DNA of 64,000 nt from JAJDTR01 sp965220415 (GTDB taxonomy: Bacteria; Poribacteria; WGA-4E; JAJDTR01): assembly GCA_965220415.1 (NCBI GenBank), contig OZ244829.1, positions 124,001-188,000 of the forward strand. Reading direction: 5' to 3'. The position numbers and the translations under genes were made by a program. A model generated the notes under the pieces. It saw only the letters and a list, made by a program, of their open reading frames with translations, had not been told where the DNA came from and did not search any database. Below, one piece after another: positions 1 to 9,302 of the stretch (position 1 is its first letter; every line of letters starts with the position of its first letter).

Positions 1-612
1 ATGCGCGCCGAGGGGCCAAAACCTGGGGATTCCGGAGGAACACCGGATGAACCCGATGATCCGACCCATAAATATCCCCGAATGATTAACATGCACAGAT
101 GGGATGAGACCACCGAAGGTTGGGCGCAGCAGGCAGATATGCTGGCTATCGTGAACCAACTGATTGACGACACTCCTGTCTTGCAGCAGACAATGCTTTA
201 CTTCAAACCGCCGGGAGGGCGAGGACAGGGACTGCACCAAGACCAGCAATACATTACGACAGAACCGCTTATCGGTGTGTGGATAGCCCTTGACGAATCA
301 GACAAAGCCGTCGGGCAGATGACTGTTATTCCCGGTTCGCACAAGTTCGGACATTTGCCGGTGCAAGCGGCTGACACGTCTGTATCGTTTACGCCGGTGC
401 AATCGGTGATACCGGCGGAGGCATCGAAGGAGGGCATCAACATGAAACCGGGTGATGCACTATTCTTTGATGGTAAAACGCTTCACGGTTCGTACCGGAA
501 CACGACCACAGATCGCTGGCGGCGCAGCTTCATTTGTCATTACATCGGCGAACACGCGGTGAATTTTGAACCGGAGCAGGGAACACATGTATCGCATTTG
601 CGTTCTTCGTAG
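1..612 (+). CDS. Phytanoyl-CoA dioxygenase (PhyH) family protein, 5' end probably outside the window
   Basis: Likely Fe(II)/2-oxoglutarate-dependent oxygenase that hydroxylates a small organic substrate in the cytoplasm. The iron-binding facial triad is visible as H79-x-D81 (LHQDQQY) and H162 (LHGSYRN), followed by an Arg-rich stretch at 172-175 that can hold the 2-oxoglutarate carboxylate. The segment VIPGSHKFGH before the second His is typical of the family. Members are usually 250-300 residues, so these 203 residues probably lack the N-terminus; the reading frame is open to base 1 and the Met there need not be the true start. The substrate cannot be told from sequence. The family is strongly expanded in Poribacteria and other marine heterotrophs (family knowledge). 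Confidence 0.85.
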   Translation: MRAEGPKPGDSGGTPDEPDDPTHKYPRMINMHRWDETTEGWAQQADMLAIVNQLIDDTPVLQQTMLYFKPPGGRGQGLHQDQQYITTEPLIGVWIALDESDKAVGQMTVIPGSHKFGHLPVQAADTSVSFTPVQSVIPAEASKEGINMKPGDALFFDGKTLHGSYRNTTTDRWRRSFICHYIGEHAVNFEPEQGTHVSHLRSS

Positions 613-738
613 ATGCTCTCGAATTGTGGCACGTTTCCTAACGGATACCGCTGTAGTTGGTCTGTATAGATGACAGGCTGCTTCGGTTGGTCGCTAATCG
701 TTCTCTTTTAGGTAGCGTGATCCCAGCCTACCGTTATC

Positions 739-761
739 GGGCGAGGGGACCTCGCCCCTAC
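739..761 (-). repeat. REP-like hairpin (GTAG plus palindrome)
   Basis: Perfect 8-bp stem GGGCGAGG / CCTCGCCC with a 3-nt loop, followed by CTAC, which is GTAG on the minus strand. Same architecture as the hairpins at 4627, 12098, 24177, 38575 and 50644. Confidence 0.7.
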
Positions 762-788
762 GGACGATCGACTTGAGTTTGAGCAGCA

Positions 789-824
789 GGATTTCTATCG
801 CACTCATACTTCATTCGCTTGATC
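789..824 (+). repeat. GATC-bounded degenerate intergenic repeat
   Basis: Begins GGATTTCTATCGCACTC and ends ATTCGCTTGATC. It matches the repeat family seen best at 20421 and 29178. It lies in the 303-nt gap between the PhyH gene and the MDR pseudogene, which otherwise holds only the hairpin at 739. Confidence 0.6.
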
Positions 825-915
825 GCTTGCTTTTCGGTCAATCATCGGCTATACTTAGCAATTGGCTGGATGTGTGAGTGTGACACGACCTTGACGTTCG
901 GTTTAGGGAGTTTCT

Positions 916-1865
916 ATGCGTGCCATCATTACCAGACTGAAATCTGATGGAACTCGTGAGAAAGTGTTAATAGATGATTGGCAAGATCCCGGGGCTCCGG
1001 CTGAAAACGAGGTTAGGACTCGCACACTATATTCGGGAATCACAAACGGAACCGAACGAAATGATCTCATCGGTGGGAATTACGCCCATGAAGATGGCAA
1101 GTTGCCCGCAGTGGGCGGGTACCAAAATGTAGGCGAAGTGATTGAAGTGGGTTCCGGTGTTCAGGACTTGGAGTTCGGCGATCTTCTTTACATGAGCCAA
1201 CGTCATCTTGAGTTCTGTCTCGAGCCTGAAGACCGGTTACACATCAAATTACCCCCTGAAATCAAGTTGGAAGAGGCTGCACTCTTCGGAGTCGCCGGGG
1301 TTGCCATGCGATGCTGTCGAAACGCCAATCTGCGAATCGGCGATCGGATGCTAGTGGTTGGTGCGGGAATCGTAGGTCAATTGGTTGCCCAGATTGCGGC
1401 GTCTGTCGGTGCGCGCGTAACCTTGTGCGATGTAAATGCGCATCGTCTAGAGATTGCCGAGGCAATTGGGGCGGCAGATGAAATTATTGATGTCGATGCG
1501 ACGGTTGGGACAAACACATCCCTGATGGTGGATTCGATGTTGTGCTCGATGCGGCAGGCGTTTTGGGCATGGAGGATAAGCTCATCTCGGCAGCAAAGAG
1601 ACATGGAACCGTCATGTTCATTGCGGGTCGATTCCGTGTGGAGTTCACGTTCAACCGGGGACAGCGGCGAGAAATCACAATAAAACAGAACAGCCACTTT
1701 GATAACTCCGACCTTCACCACATGTGCCGCTTCGTGTCAAAGGGTATGATTCAGATTGGTCCCTTAGTCCAAGATGTGCTCCCTGTTGCCGAAGCAAACG
1801 GGATTTATGACACGCTCAGGGATGAGCCGTACAAGTTGCTCGGCACCGTTTTCGATTGGAGGTAA
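916..1865 (+). pseudogene. Frameshifted MDR (zinc-type alcohol dehydrogenase-like) oxidoreductase
   Basis: NAD(P)-dependent medium-chain dehydrogenase read in two frames. The first frame (916 to about 1500) gives the GroES-like N-terminal half, with SGITNGTERN near residue 45 and the Rossmann motif VVGAGIVGQ near residue 147. The sequence then continues in another frame as GGFDVVLDAAGVLGMEDK and on to the C-terminus at 1865. The switch lies at about 1497-1525 and fits loss of one base. The pattern NGTER, with no Cys/His catalytic zinc site, resembles the BchC/TDH-like branch of the family. It could be a true pseudogene or an assembly error; the coding quality on both sides of the break is good, which favours a very recent event or an error. 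The stop lies just before the ThuA gene, so the two were probably co-transcribed. Confidence 0.8.
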
Positions 1866-1870
1866 ATTGG

Positions 1871-2530
1871 ATGGAGACTGCACCTGTAACTACCGCCGTT
1901 GTCACGGGAGGGCATAGCTATGACGTCATTAATTTTCGGCGGCTCTTCAGCGGTTTGGACGGCATTGACGCACACGTGCAGCACATGGATGATTTCGCGA
2001 CTTCGTCGGAGGAGGTGCGGGATTCATATGACGCTGTTGTTTTCTATCACATGTTGATGGATGGACCCCGAGACAAGGGCTTGCCGGGGTATGTGGGGAA
2101 ACCCAAAACAGTTTTGGAACATCTCGGTGAAACAAAGCAAGGCGTTTTTGTTCTCCATCATGCACTCTTGGCTTATCCGCGATGGCATGTTTGGGACGAA
2201 ATAGTGGGGATGGACGACCGTTCTTTTGGCGCTCATGCCGGCAAATCTCTTCATGTCGAGATTGCCGATACGACTCACCCGATTACCCGCGATCTGTCAA
2301 ACTGGGACATGCTTGACGAGACGTATACAATGGCTGAACCCGCATCAGACAACGACGTTCTACTCACGGTCAAGCACCCGCAAAGCATGGAGGCTATCGC
2401 ATGGAGTCGGGAGTACAAAAATAGTCGGGTATTCTGTTTTCAGTCGGGCCATGATAACCAGACGTGGGCAGACTCCGGATTTCAAGAGATTCTTCGCCGC
2501 GGCATTTTGTGGTGCGGCGGGAGGCTATAG
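1871..2530 (+). CDS. ThuA-like domain protein
   Basis: ThuA family protein with a glutamine-amidotransferase-like fold, often found in gene sets for sugar or polyol catabolism; the exact reaction is not known. The protein starts with a beta-strand and VVTGGHSYD, and has the family's central GVFVLHHALLAYP segment and a C-terminal FQSGHDNQTW. The start chosen is ATG 1871, because GGAGG lies 8 nt upstream; a TTG at 1856 in the same frame would add five residues. Length (219 aa) is normal. It follows the frameshifted MDR dehydrogenase by only a few bases, which suggests one transcript and a shared catabolic role. Confidence 0.85.
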   Translation: METAPVTTAVVTGGHSYDVINFRRLFSGLDGIDAHVQHMDDFATSSEEVRDSYDAVVFYHMLMDGPRDKGLPGYVGKPKTVLEHLGETKQGVFVLHHALLAYPRWHVWDEIVGMDDRSFGAHAGKSLHVEIADTTHPITRDLSNWDMLDETYTMAEPASDNDVLLTVKHPQSMEAIAWSREYKNSRVFCFQSGHDNQTWADSGFQEILRRGILWCGGRL

Positions 2531-2703
2531 GTACGGTTCCAATACTGTTTAAGCAGTTTACGATTCATAAATGTGAAAATATGATACAAATGATGATAGA
2601 GTTGATCAAACAACCGAGCAAGAGGAAGACTTCTCTTTTCGTAGTAAGGAAGTTGACCTTTAGTCTTGAGATGCTAAACAATCCGTAAAGGAGAGATAGA
2701 GGC

Positions 2704-3108
2704 GTGAATCGAAGAAAACCAAGTAACTCGCGCTCGCGCGGGCAGCAGTACGGGACAGCAGGAAAGTCGCCGAGAGCGGGTGCAAGGAGAAAGAAAAAGA
2801 AAGCTAAAGAACGGTTGGCTAGGGAAGGTGTGGACACCCAGGACAGTCAAGAGTCTGGTGACACAAGTCGCGATCGCGCTGAATCGAAAGGTGACAAAAT
2901 CGTGGTTGAAGGAACGGTCACCGAGACGTTGCCAAACGCCATGTTTCGCGTTGCCTTGGACGAGGCTAGCGCCGATCATCAAATCCTTGCCCACATCTCC
3001 GGCAGAATGAGAAAGTTTTTTATCAAGATCTTGCCGGGCGACAAGGTCACTGTCGAATTGTCCCCGTACGACTTAACACGCGGGCGGATTACTTACCGGA
3101 AAAAATAA
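2704..3108 (+). CDS. infA: Translation initiation factor IF-1 with a basic N-terminal extension
   Basis: IF-1 binds the A site of the 30S subunit during initiation. Residues from about 62 to the end are a near-standard IF-1 OB fold: VVEGTVTETLPNAMFRV, then LAHISGRMRK and LPGDKVTVELSPYDLTRGR. Normal IF-1 is about 72 residues; this one is 134 because of a 60-residue front part rich in Lys, Arg and Ser (RRKKKKAKER), likely disordered. The GTG start at 2704 is supported by AAAGGAGAG about 8-10 nt upstream, and I see no ATG just before the OB fold, so the extension looks real. It may add RNA contacts; that is inference. Confidence 0.9.
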   Translation: MNRRKPSNSRSRGQQYGTAGKSPRAGARRKKKKAKERLAREGVDTQDSQESGDTSRDRAESKGDKIVVEGTVTETLPNAMFRVALDEASADHQILAHISGRMRKFFIKILPGDKVTVELSPYDLTRGRITYRKK

Positions 3109-3257
3109 CCCCCGCCACCGGTCGGCAAGCTGTGGATAGAGTAGAAGTTGTTTGCGTCAATCTATGAATACGACTATTTGGCGCTCCGTCGGCGATGGGC
3201 ACTGAAGTTTCCATTGATTGACAAAGGAGTGCGTCGCCGGTTAAGCGTTAGCTGTGT

Positions 3258-4511
3258 ATGAACCCCTACCTGATAATAATCCTCACTGCTTTGATTGGCG
3301 AGTTTCTGCTCCGCAGCATTGCTCGATATCTCAATCTTAAAGCCCTCTCGCCAAACCTTCCCGCCGAGTTCGTTGGATTTTACGACGAAGACAAATACCG
3401 CCAATCACAGGAGTACACGAAAGTAAACGCCACGTTCGCGTATGTTTCATCAGCGTTTGATTTGGCCGTTCTGGTTGGATTCATTTTGATGGGCGGGTTC
3501 AACTACATCGATGATTTGGCTCGTAGTTGGACTTCCATGCCGATTCTCAGAGGGCTTGCTTTCTTTGGGCTGCTTTATGTTATTAGAGATGTTTTGTCCA
3601 CACCGTTCGCGCTGTATGAAACCTTCGTGATTGAGGAAAAGTTTGGATTCAACAAAACAACGGTGAAGACTTTTCTGCTTGATAAGGTCAAAGGTTATAT
3701 TCTAGTGGCGGTTCTAGGCGCTGTGTTGCTGGGCGGGATACTTTACTTCTTTGGGGAGACGGGTGATTGGGGTTGGATTTACGCATGGGGGCTGGTATCT
3801 CTTTTTATCATTGTGGCACCGTCACTATTTGTAACAGTCATCGCGCCGTTGTTCAACAAATTTACGCCGCTATCGGATGGAGCACTCAAGGATGCGATTG
3901 AAAAGTACAGCGAAAGCGTAAAATTCCCGTTGACGGAAGTATCCGTGATGGATGGGTCGAAACGCTCTGGGCATTCCAATGCCTATTTTAGCGGATTCGG
4001 CAAGAAAAAGCGAATAGTGCTTTTCGATACGCTAATAGAGAAGCATTCGGTTGAGGAACTTGTCGCAATCCTCGCTCATGAAGTTGGACACTACAAGAAG
4101 AAACATATATTAAAGGGCGTGTTGGTTTCAATCGCGCACGCCGGAGTCCTGTTCTTCCTACTCTCGCTATTCATTGAGAATCGAGGACTATTTGATGCAT
4201 TTCGGATGGAACAAATATCGGTCTACGCAGGATTGGTGTTTTTCAGTATTTTGTATTCTCCGATTGAATTGGTGCTTTCGATTGTTATGAACGTCGTTTC
4301 ACGGAAGCATGAATATGAAGCAGACGCCTTCGCAGCAGACACAGTCGGTTCGGCAGAACCGCTAGTCAGCGGTTTGAAAACCTTGTCGGTTTCCAATCTA
4401 GGGAATCTAACCCCCGACGATTTGACGGTAATCTTGAATTACAGCCATCCACCAATTCTTCAGCGGATTGCGGCACTCCGTGGGCAAGAAATAGGGGCGC
4501 AGCAGGCGTGA
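3258..4511 (+). CDS. M48 family zinc metallopeptidase, Ste24/CAAX-protease-like
   Basis: Integral membrane zinc protease. The catalytic motif HEVGH is at residues 274-278 and the third ligand is in EYEADAFAAD (Glu354). The N-terminal half has several hydrophobic segments, and the signature FGFNKTTVKTFLLDK matches the Ste24 (M48A) branch rather than HtpX, which is shorter. At 417 residues it is full length. In bacteria the substrates are unknown; in eukaryotes the family processes prenylated CAAX proteins, so a general role in membrane-protein quality control is the safer reading. No strong ribosome-binding site lies before ATG 3258. It stands alone between infA and the convergent smc gene. 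Confidence 0.88.
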   Translation: MNPYLIIILTALIGEFLLRSIARYLNLKALSPNLPAEFVGFYDEDKYRQSQEYTKVNATFAYVSSAFDLAVLVGFILMGGFNYIDDLARSWTSMPILRGLAFFGLLYVIRDVLSTPFALYETFVIEEKFGFNKTTVKTFLLDKVKGYILVAVLGAVLLGGILYFFGETGDWGWIYAWGLVSLFIIVAPSLFVTVIAPLFNKFTPLSDGALKDAIEKYSESVKFPLTEVSVMDGSKRSGHSNAYFSGFGKKKRIVLFDTLIEKHSVEELVAILAHEVGHYKKKHILKGVLVSIAHAGVLFFLLSLFIENRGLFDAFRMEQISVYAGLVFFSILYSPIELVLSIVMNVVSRKHEYEADAFAADTVGSAEPLVSGLKTLSVSNLGNLTPDDLTVILNYSHPPILQRIAALRGQEIGAQQA

Positions 4512-4626
4512 TGCAGCGAGTCTTGAAAATCAAGCGATAGTAATCTCTTATGGTGAGTGGTAAGAGAAGGGGGCAATCGGAGTTTGAGAATTCCTTGAGG
4601 AAATCTCTATCATCCCCCACACGATA

Positions 4627-4657
4627 GGTGCGGTTTCCAACCGCACCGGCACCTACG
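4627..4657 (+). repeat. REP-like hairpin
   Basis: Perfect 9-bp stem GGTGCGGTT / AACCGCACC with loop TCC, followed by GGCACCTACGG. The same palindrome occurs in the 140-bp elements at 27255 and 46878 and at 50644. Confidence 0.7.
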
Positions 4658-4814
4658 GAAACCAGCGCCATGAGTCATCTTTTGTGGCGCGCCCATCGGT
4701 GAATGAACTGGTATTCCCTCGCTCACGTCTACATGGAGATTAACAGTTCAAGACATTGAAGCCGCGTGACTTGCACCCTAAAACGCTTAACTTGATCCCT
4801 ATGTTGGTGCGCTG

Positions 4815-4887
4815 GGGATCTCTATGGGATTTCTATCGCAGTCACTGTTCGTTCCCTTGATCCTTCCTTAATCAGTCGGTTGATCGC
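4815..4887 (+). repeat. GATC-bounded repeat, two partial tandem copies
   Basis: GGGATCTCTATGGGATTTCT leads into TATCGCAG..CCCTTGATCC and then a second, weaker right half ending CGGTTGATCGC. The gap 4512-4950 between two convergent genes holds this repeat and the hairpin at 4627, and nothing else recognised. Confidence 0.55.
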
Positions 4888-4950
4888 ACGCTACAACGGT
4901 AGGGTAATCGGGTAGGATGATGCTTCTTAAGGTATGCGTTTCTCAAACGC

Positions 4951-7900
4951 TTATTCGCTAAACCGCGCCGAAACGACTTTCGATACTCCTGCTTGCTCCA
5001 TCGTTACGCCGTACATTACATCGGCGATTTCCATTGTCCGCTTGTTGTGCGTGATAATGACGAATTGCGTGTGCCGCGCATAATTGTGAATGAGCTTGGT
5101 GAATCGAAGAACGTTGGCTTCATCAAGCGCGGCGTCTACTTCATCCAGAATACAGAATGGGCTGGGCTTGAGTTTGAAAATTGCGAACAGTAACGCAATG
5201 GCAACCAGTGACCGTTCGCCTCCCGAAAGTTGCGTGATGCTCTGCGGACGTTTCCCCGGCGGACAAGCGATGATGTCAATCCCCGATTCCAAAATGTCTG
5301 ATTCATCGGTCAGGGCGAGTTCGGCTTCCCCACCCTCGAAGAGTTCCGTGAAGACTTCTCGGAAATTTGCGCGAATCTGCTCAAAGGCTTGCTGAAATGC
5401 CTCGCGCGAGGTTTGATCAATTTTCTGAATCCCTTTGTAGGTGGAGTCAAGAGACGTTTCCAAGTCCTCGCGTTGACGGACGAGGAATTCCTCACGCTTT
5501 CTATGCGTCTCATACTCTTCAATCGCTTTCATGTTAACGGCGCCGATGTCTGCGATTTGTGCCTTAAGTGATTCGACCTGGTCGAGAAGTTCGATTTCGT
5601 TTATCGCTTCTTCGGTTACTTGGACCTGCTCGATTGACACTTGGTATTTTTCCGTGATTCCGGCGGAAATAGCCTTTTGCTGCATTTCTAGCTGAGTGAC
5701 AGTAACTTCCCTTTGATGGCGCAATTTGTTGTGCCTTTCACCCTGCCTTCTCGCGGTACGCATCAACTTCTGCAACTCTGCGTCACGCTCTCTTAGTGTG
5801 TCGCGATTTTCCACCAGCAGGTTTACTCTTTCTTCTGCTTCGGCTTTTTCCTGTTCCACCAGGAGAAACTGCTGCTGGGCTTCATCAATCTTTTTCGAGA
5901 GGTTCTGCCGCATTTCATCATCGGAGTCGATTATTTTCTGATGGTCACTCATGTTCTCGCGGACTCGCGCTTGACTTTTCTCAGACGCATCAAGTCTAGC
6001 TTCAATCCCTGACAATTGTTCGCGCTTGCTAGCGAGTGCAATCTCCAGTTCCTGGCAGGAAACCATCACTTCGTCGTGCTTGTTGCTTTCGCTTTGAACC
6101 TGCTCAGAGAGGCGTTTGATGCGATTTTGTAACTTGTTACGCGTTTTCTGGATCTCGCCCAATTCGGTTTGGCTGTTTTCGGAGCTCGCTTTCGCTTTGT
6201 CGGCTTCCTCCTGAAAACGGGAACTCTCCGATTGTACTCCCTCTAATTCCTTCCTAAATTGCATTATGTTCCGATTGTGTTGATCCAAGTCTTTCACAAG
6301 ACCGGCATACTCAATCTCATTTTCCTGTTGTTGACTGGCAAGTGAATCGTACTTCCGTTCAAGTTCAGCCAATTTTGTGACGTGCTCTTTTTGATTCGTC
6401 TCCTTTTCCTTGATGGTGGCCTTCAGAGTATCAATCTTTGTCTGTAAATCCTCAAGTTCCCGTGGTCGGCTCAGAAACCCGGTCGTCTGATTGACGCTGG
6501 ATCCACCGGTAACCGCTCCGAATGTGTTTATAATCTCCCCCTCTACAGTGACAAGACGGGAATTCGGGCGAAATTTTTGCGACAGTTGAATTGCGGTGTC
6601 GAGGTCTTCAATGACAACGGTATTTCCTAGCAACTGTCGAATTGCAATGTCATATTTCGGTGCATATTCCACGAGATCGGAAGCCAAACCGATTACGCCT
6701 GTCTGATTGAGAAGCGCTTCATCACGGAATGACCTGGCACGCAGCATATCCAACGGCAAAAATGTCACTCGTCCCCCGCGGGTATCTTTAAGAAATTTAA
6801 TTCCTTTTTTCGCGTCTACGGCGGTTTCTGTGACGACGTTTTGGATTGCGCTGCCCAACGCCACCTCAACAGCCAACTCGTAATCGGAGTCCGTGCGGAT
6901 CAGTTCTGCAACGACACCGCACACCCCTCCAAACTGTTCCGGATTGTCTTCTTTGGCTATCATGATAGCCCGAACGCCAGTGTAGAAACCCTCGTACGTA
7001 GACTGCAATTCTTTCAGCGATTTCAATCGCGAGGCATTCATACCGAAGGAGTCCCGCAGCCCCCGCATCTCCGATTCAAGCTTCCGGAGCAAGTCCCTTC
7101 GTTCCTGGCGTTCTTCCTCAATTCGTCGCTTCTCGGTGTCCAACTGCACTAGCGTCGCTTTGAGTTGCTTTTCGCGTTTCTGAACCTCGGACTGAGCCTC
7201 TTCCACGGATTTGAGCTTTCCTCGAAGCTCTTCGACATCTCCAAGAACTCGATCGAGATTATCCGTGGCGAATTCGAGTTTGCTGTTGAGCGTTGCAACT
7301 TCAGATTCAAGTCGGGATGCCTGATTTGCCTTTTCGGACAGTTCCGATTCGGTTTGACTGATTGTCCCTCCGGTTTCGGCTATACGAGTTGCGAAATCAT
7401 TCAGCACTCGCTGCCGTGCTGTCAGACGGCTTGCCTCCAGCTTAAGTGTCGCGTCGAGTTGGGTTCGTTCTTGTTCAAATTCGCGTTTCTCGGCATCAAG
7501 CTCGGCAAGTTGTTTTTCGTACGATTGAATCGCCAGAATTGCTCGTTGGCGTTGCTCATGGAGGTTCAACTGACTCTGCTTGTGGAGAGCAATTTCGCGC
7601 TCGATCTGTTCAATCTTGCTTGAGAATTGTGCTGTAAATTTGTTGCCTTCCTCAATCTCCGTGTCAAGCTGTGCCCTTCGCTCGATTAACTCCTCGCTTT
7701 CCTGTTCCGCCGACTGGATGGTGCTGCTCACTTCAGCAATCTCTGTCAGAAGATCATCCAAACTGCCCTGTTCTTCGATTAGCTCTCTAACAATCCGCTC
7801 GTATTCTCGACGTTTCTGATTTAGTTCAAGACTCCTGAGTTCTTCGTGCAGTTCTTGGTGACGGCGGGCTTGAGCTGCTTGACGTTGCAAATTCTCGGTT

Positions 7901-8502
7901 TCCCGTTGAGCTTCGTGAATCACATCGTTGATGCGCACGAGATTTTGCTCTGTGTCTCCGAGTTTTTTGAGAGCGGTTTTCTTTCGATGCTTGTATTTGG
8001 TTATACCCGCAACCTCGTCAAAGAGGAATCGACGCTCTTCTGCCCGCGTATTCAGTATGAGATCGATTTTGCTCTGCTCCATAATGGAGTATGCGGACAC
8101 GCCAATACCGGTGTCCATAAAGAGCTCGGTAATGTCGCGAAGCAGACAGGGGGTATTGTTAATCAGGTAGCGGCTTTCACCTTCCCGTGTCAACTGGCGG
8201 CTGATTTCAATCTCGGGGGATTCGAGCGCTAACCGGCCATCGGTGTTCGTGAACTGAAGGGACACTTTTGCCCTTTGGGCAGGTTTGAAGTCTGCCCCAC
8301 CGTTGAAGAGCAAGTCCTGCATGCTGGCACAACGGAGTGCGCGTGCACTCTGTTCGCCGAGCACCCAACGAATTGCATCCGACACATTGCTCTTGCCGCA
8401 ACCGTTTGGCCCAACGACCGTGGTAATTCCCTGTTCCAGTATCAGATCGATGTCTTCCGCGAAACTCTTGAAGCCGTTGATTTTGATATGATTGAGGTGC
8501 AA
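4951..8502 (-). CDS. smc: Chromosome segregation protein SMC
   Basis: SMC ATPase, which forms a dimeric DNA-entrapping ring with ScpA/ScpB and organises and segregates the chromosome. The head half-domain at the N-terminus carries Walker A GPNGCGKS at residues 31-38. Two long heptad-rich coiled coils flank a hinge at about residues 500-660 (TYEGFYTGVRAIM to FGAVTGGSS). The C-terminal head has signature LSGGERSLVAIALL and Walker B FCILDEVDAALDEAN. At 1183 residues it is the usual bacterial length. No scpA or scpB gene is nearby. Many open frames on the opposite strand are shadows of the coiled-coil coding. Confidence 0.97.
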   Translation of the reverse strand: MHLNHIKINGFKSFAEDIDLILEQGITTVVGPNGCGKSNVSDAIRWVLGEQSARALRCASMQDLLFNGGADFKPAQRAKVSLQFTNTDGRLALESPEIEISRQLTREGESRYLINNTPCLLRDITELFMDTGIGVSAYSIMEQSKIDLILNTRAEERRFLFDEVAGITKYKHRKKTALKKLGDTEQNLVRINDVIHEAQRETENLQRQAAQARRHQELHEELRSLELNQKRREYERIVRELIEEQGSLDDLLTEIAEVSSTIQSAEQESEELIERRAQLDTEIEEGNKFTAQFSSKIEQIEREIALHKQSQLNLHEQRQRAILAIQSYEKQLAELDAEKREFEQERTQLDATLKLEASRLTARQRVLNDFATRIAETGGTISQTESELSEKANQASRLESEVATLNSKLEFATDNLDRVLGDVEELRGKLKSVEEAQSEVQKREKQLKATLVQLDTEKRRIEEERQERRDLLRKLESEMRGLRDSFGMNASRLKSLKELQSTYEGFYTGVRAIMIAKEDNPEQFGGVCGVVAELIRTDSDYELAVEVALGSAIQNVVTETAVDAKKGIKFLKDTRGGRVTFLPLDMLRARSFRDEALLNQTGVIGLASDLVEYAPKYDIAIRQLLGNTVVIEDLDTAIQLSQKFRPNSRLVTVEGEIINTFGAVTGGSSVNQTTGFLSRPRELEDLQTKIDTLKATIKEKETNQKEHVTKLAELERKYDSLASQQQENEIEYAGLVKDLDQHNRNIMQFRKELEGVQSESSRFQEEADKAKASSENSQTELGEIQKTRNKLQNRIKRLSEQVQSESNKHDEVMVSCQELEIALASKREQLSGIEARLDASEKSQARVRENMSDHQKIIDSDDEMRQNLSKKIDEAQQQFLLVEQEKAEAEERVNLLVENRDTLRERDAELQKLMRTARRQGERHNKLRHQREVTVTQLEMQQKAISAGITEKYQVSIEQVQVTEEAINEIELLDQVESLKAQIADIGAVNMKAIEEYETHRKREEFLVRQREDLETSLDSTYKGIQKIDQTSREAFQQAFEQIRANFREVFTELFEGGEAELALTDESDILESGIDIIACPPGKRPQSITQLSGGERSLVAIALLFAIFKLKPSPFCILDEVDAALDEANVLRFTKLIHNYARHTQFVIITHNKRTMEIADVMYGVTMEQAGVSKVVSARFSE

Positions 8503-8631
8503 GGTAGATCCCCTTATCGTAAGAAATGCGCAATTCCCATGCTAACTAACGTTAATATAGCGAGCCTCGTTTCAAGATTGCGGTTTGAAATCAGGTCTTC
8601 TGGAAAAGGGTGGAGTGAAGGTAGGCGTTAT

Positions 8632-9057
8632 CTAGGATATCTCATCGAGGGGATTTGATTTTCGGGTGTGTTTGATTTTGCTCCGATGGCGTTTCGATTT
8701 CAAACGGCGTTCGTTAGACGCCTGAGTGGGGACAGTCGGCTTGCGGGCCTTGGGCGGGACGGCGGCTCTGCGAATCAGCGCCGCGAGTCTATCAAATGCG
8801 TCTTGGCGATTCCGGTCTTGCGTACGGAAACGACTTGCAGTGATGAGGAGTTCGCCTTGCTCCGTCATTTTCTTGCCTGCCAGATTTATGAGACGATTAC
8901 GCAGACTGTCGGGCAAAGCGGCATTTTTTACATCAAATCGAAGCTGAGCGGCAGTTGACACTTTGTTGACGTTTTGTCCGCCCGGTCCGGTGGAACGGAC
9001 GAATTTTACATGGATATCGCTTTCGCTAATGGCAATGTCCTCGGTTATCTGAATCAT
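8632..9057 (-). CDS. arfB: Alternative ribosome-rescue factor ArfB (peptidyl-tRNA hydrolase)
   Basis: Rescues ribosomes stalled at the end of mRNAs lacking a stop codon by hydrolysing peptidyl-tRNA. The catalytic GGQ is in VRSTGPGGQNVNKVSTA near residue 25, and the C-terminus is the basic tail (ERRLKSKRHRSKIKHTRKS) that enters the mRNA channel in known ArfB proteins. There is no codon-recognition domain, which separates it from release factors 1 and 2. The start chosen is ATG 9057 with AAGGA about 9 nt upstream, giving 141 residues, the normal length; an upstream ATG at 9084 has no clear ribosome site. Confidence 0.92.
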   Translation of the reverse strand: MIQITEDIAISESDIHVKFVRSTGPGGQNVNKVSTAAQLRFDVKNAALPDSLRNRLINLAGKKMTEQGELLITASRFRTQDRNRQDAFDRLAALIRRAAVPPKARKPTVPTQASNERRLKSKRHRSKIKHTRKSNPLDEIS

Positions 9058-9302
9058 GACACAGATTCCTTGAGTTATTGTCAATTTCGAACTTCAGAGA
9101 CTTCCTGGAGTTTTACGTCCCAACCTGTCCTCAATCGCGAGATTTGGTCACAAGACGTGGTCAGCCATCTCTGACATTCGACCATGTCATCGGGTGACAT
9201 TTTATCTGGAGTAACAATCGGCTTTTCGTTATAATGTCCGCAGGAAAGTATAAGAGTCATGTGTCGTTGACGCAACTAAATCTCAACTTTCAGGCAGAAC
9301 TA

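Noticed and set aside
7165..7623. Open frames of 60-150 codons antisense to smc
   Set aside because: They mirror the biased codons of the SMC coiled coils, have no ribosome sites and no known motifs.
9230..9235. TATAAT as a firm promoter for the IlvD/Edd gene
   Set aside because: No convincing -35 box at 16-18 nt spacing; used only as weak support for the later start.
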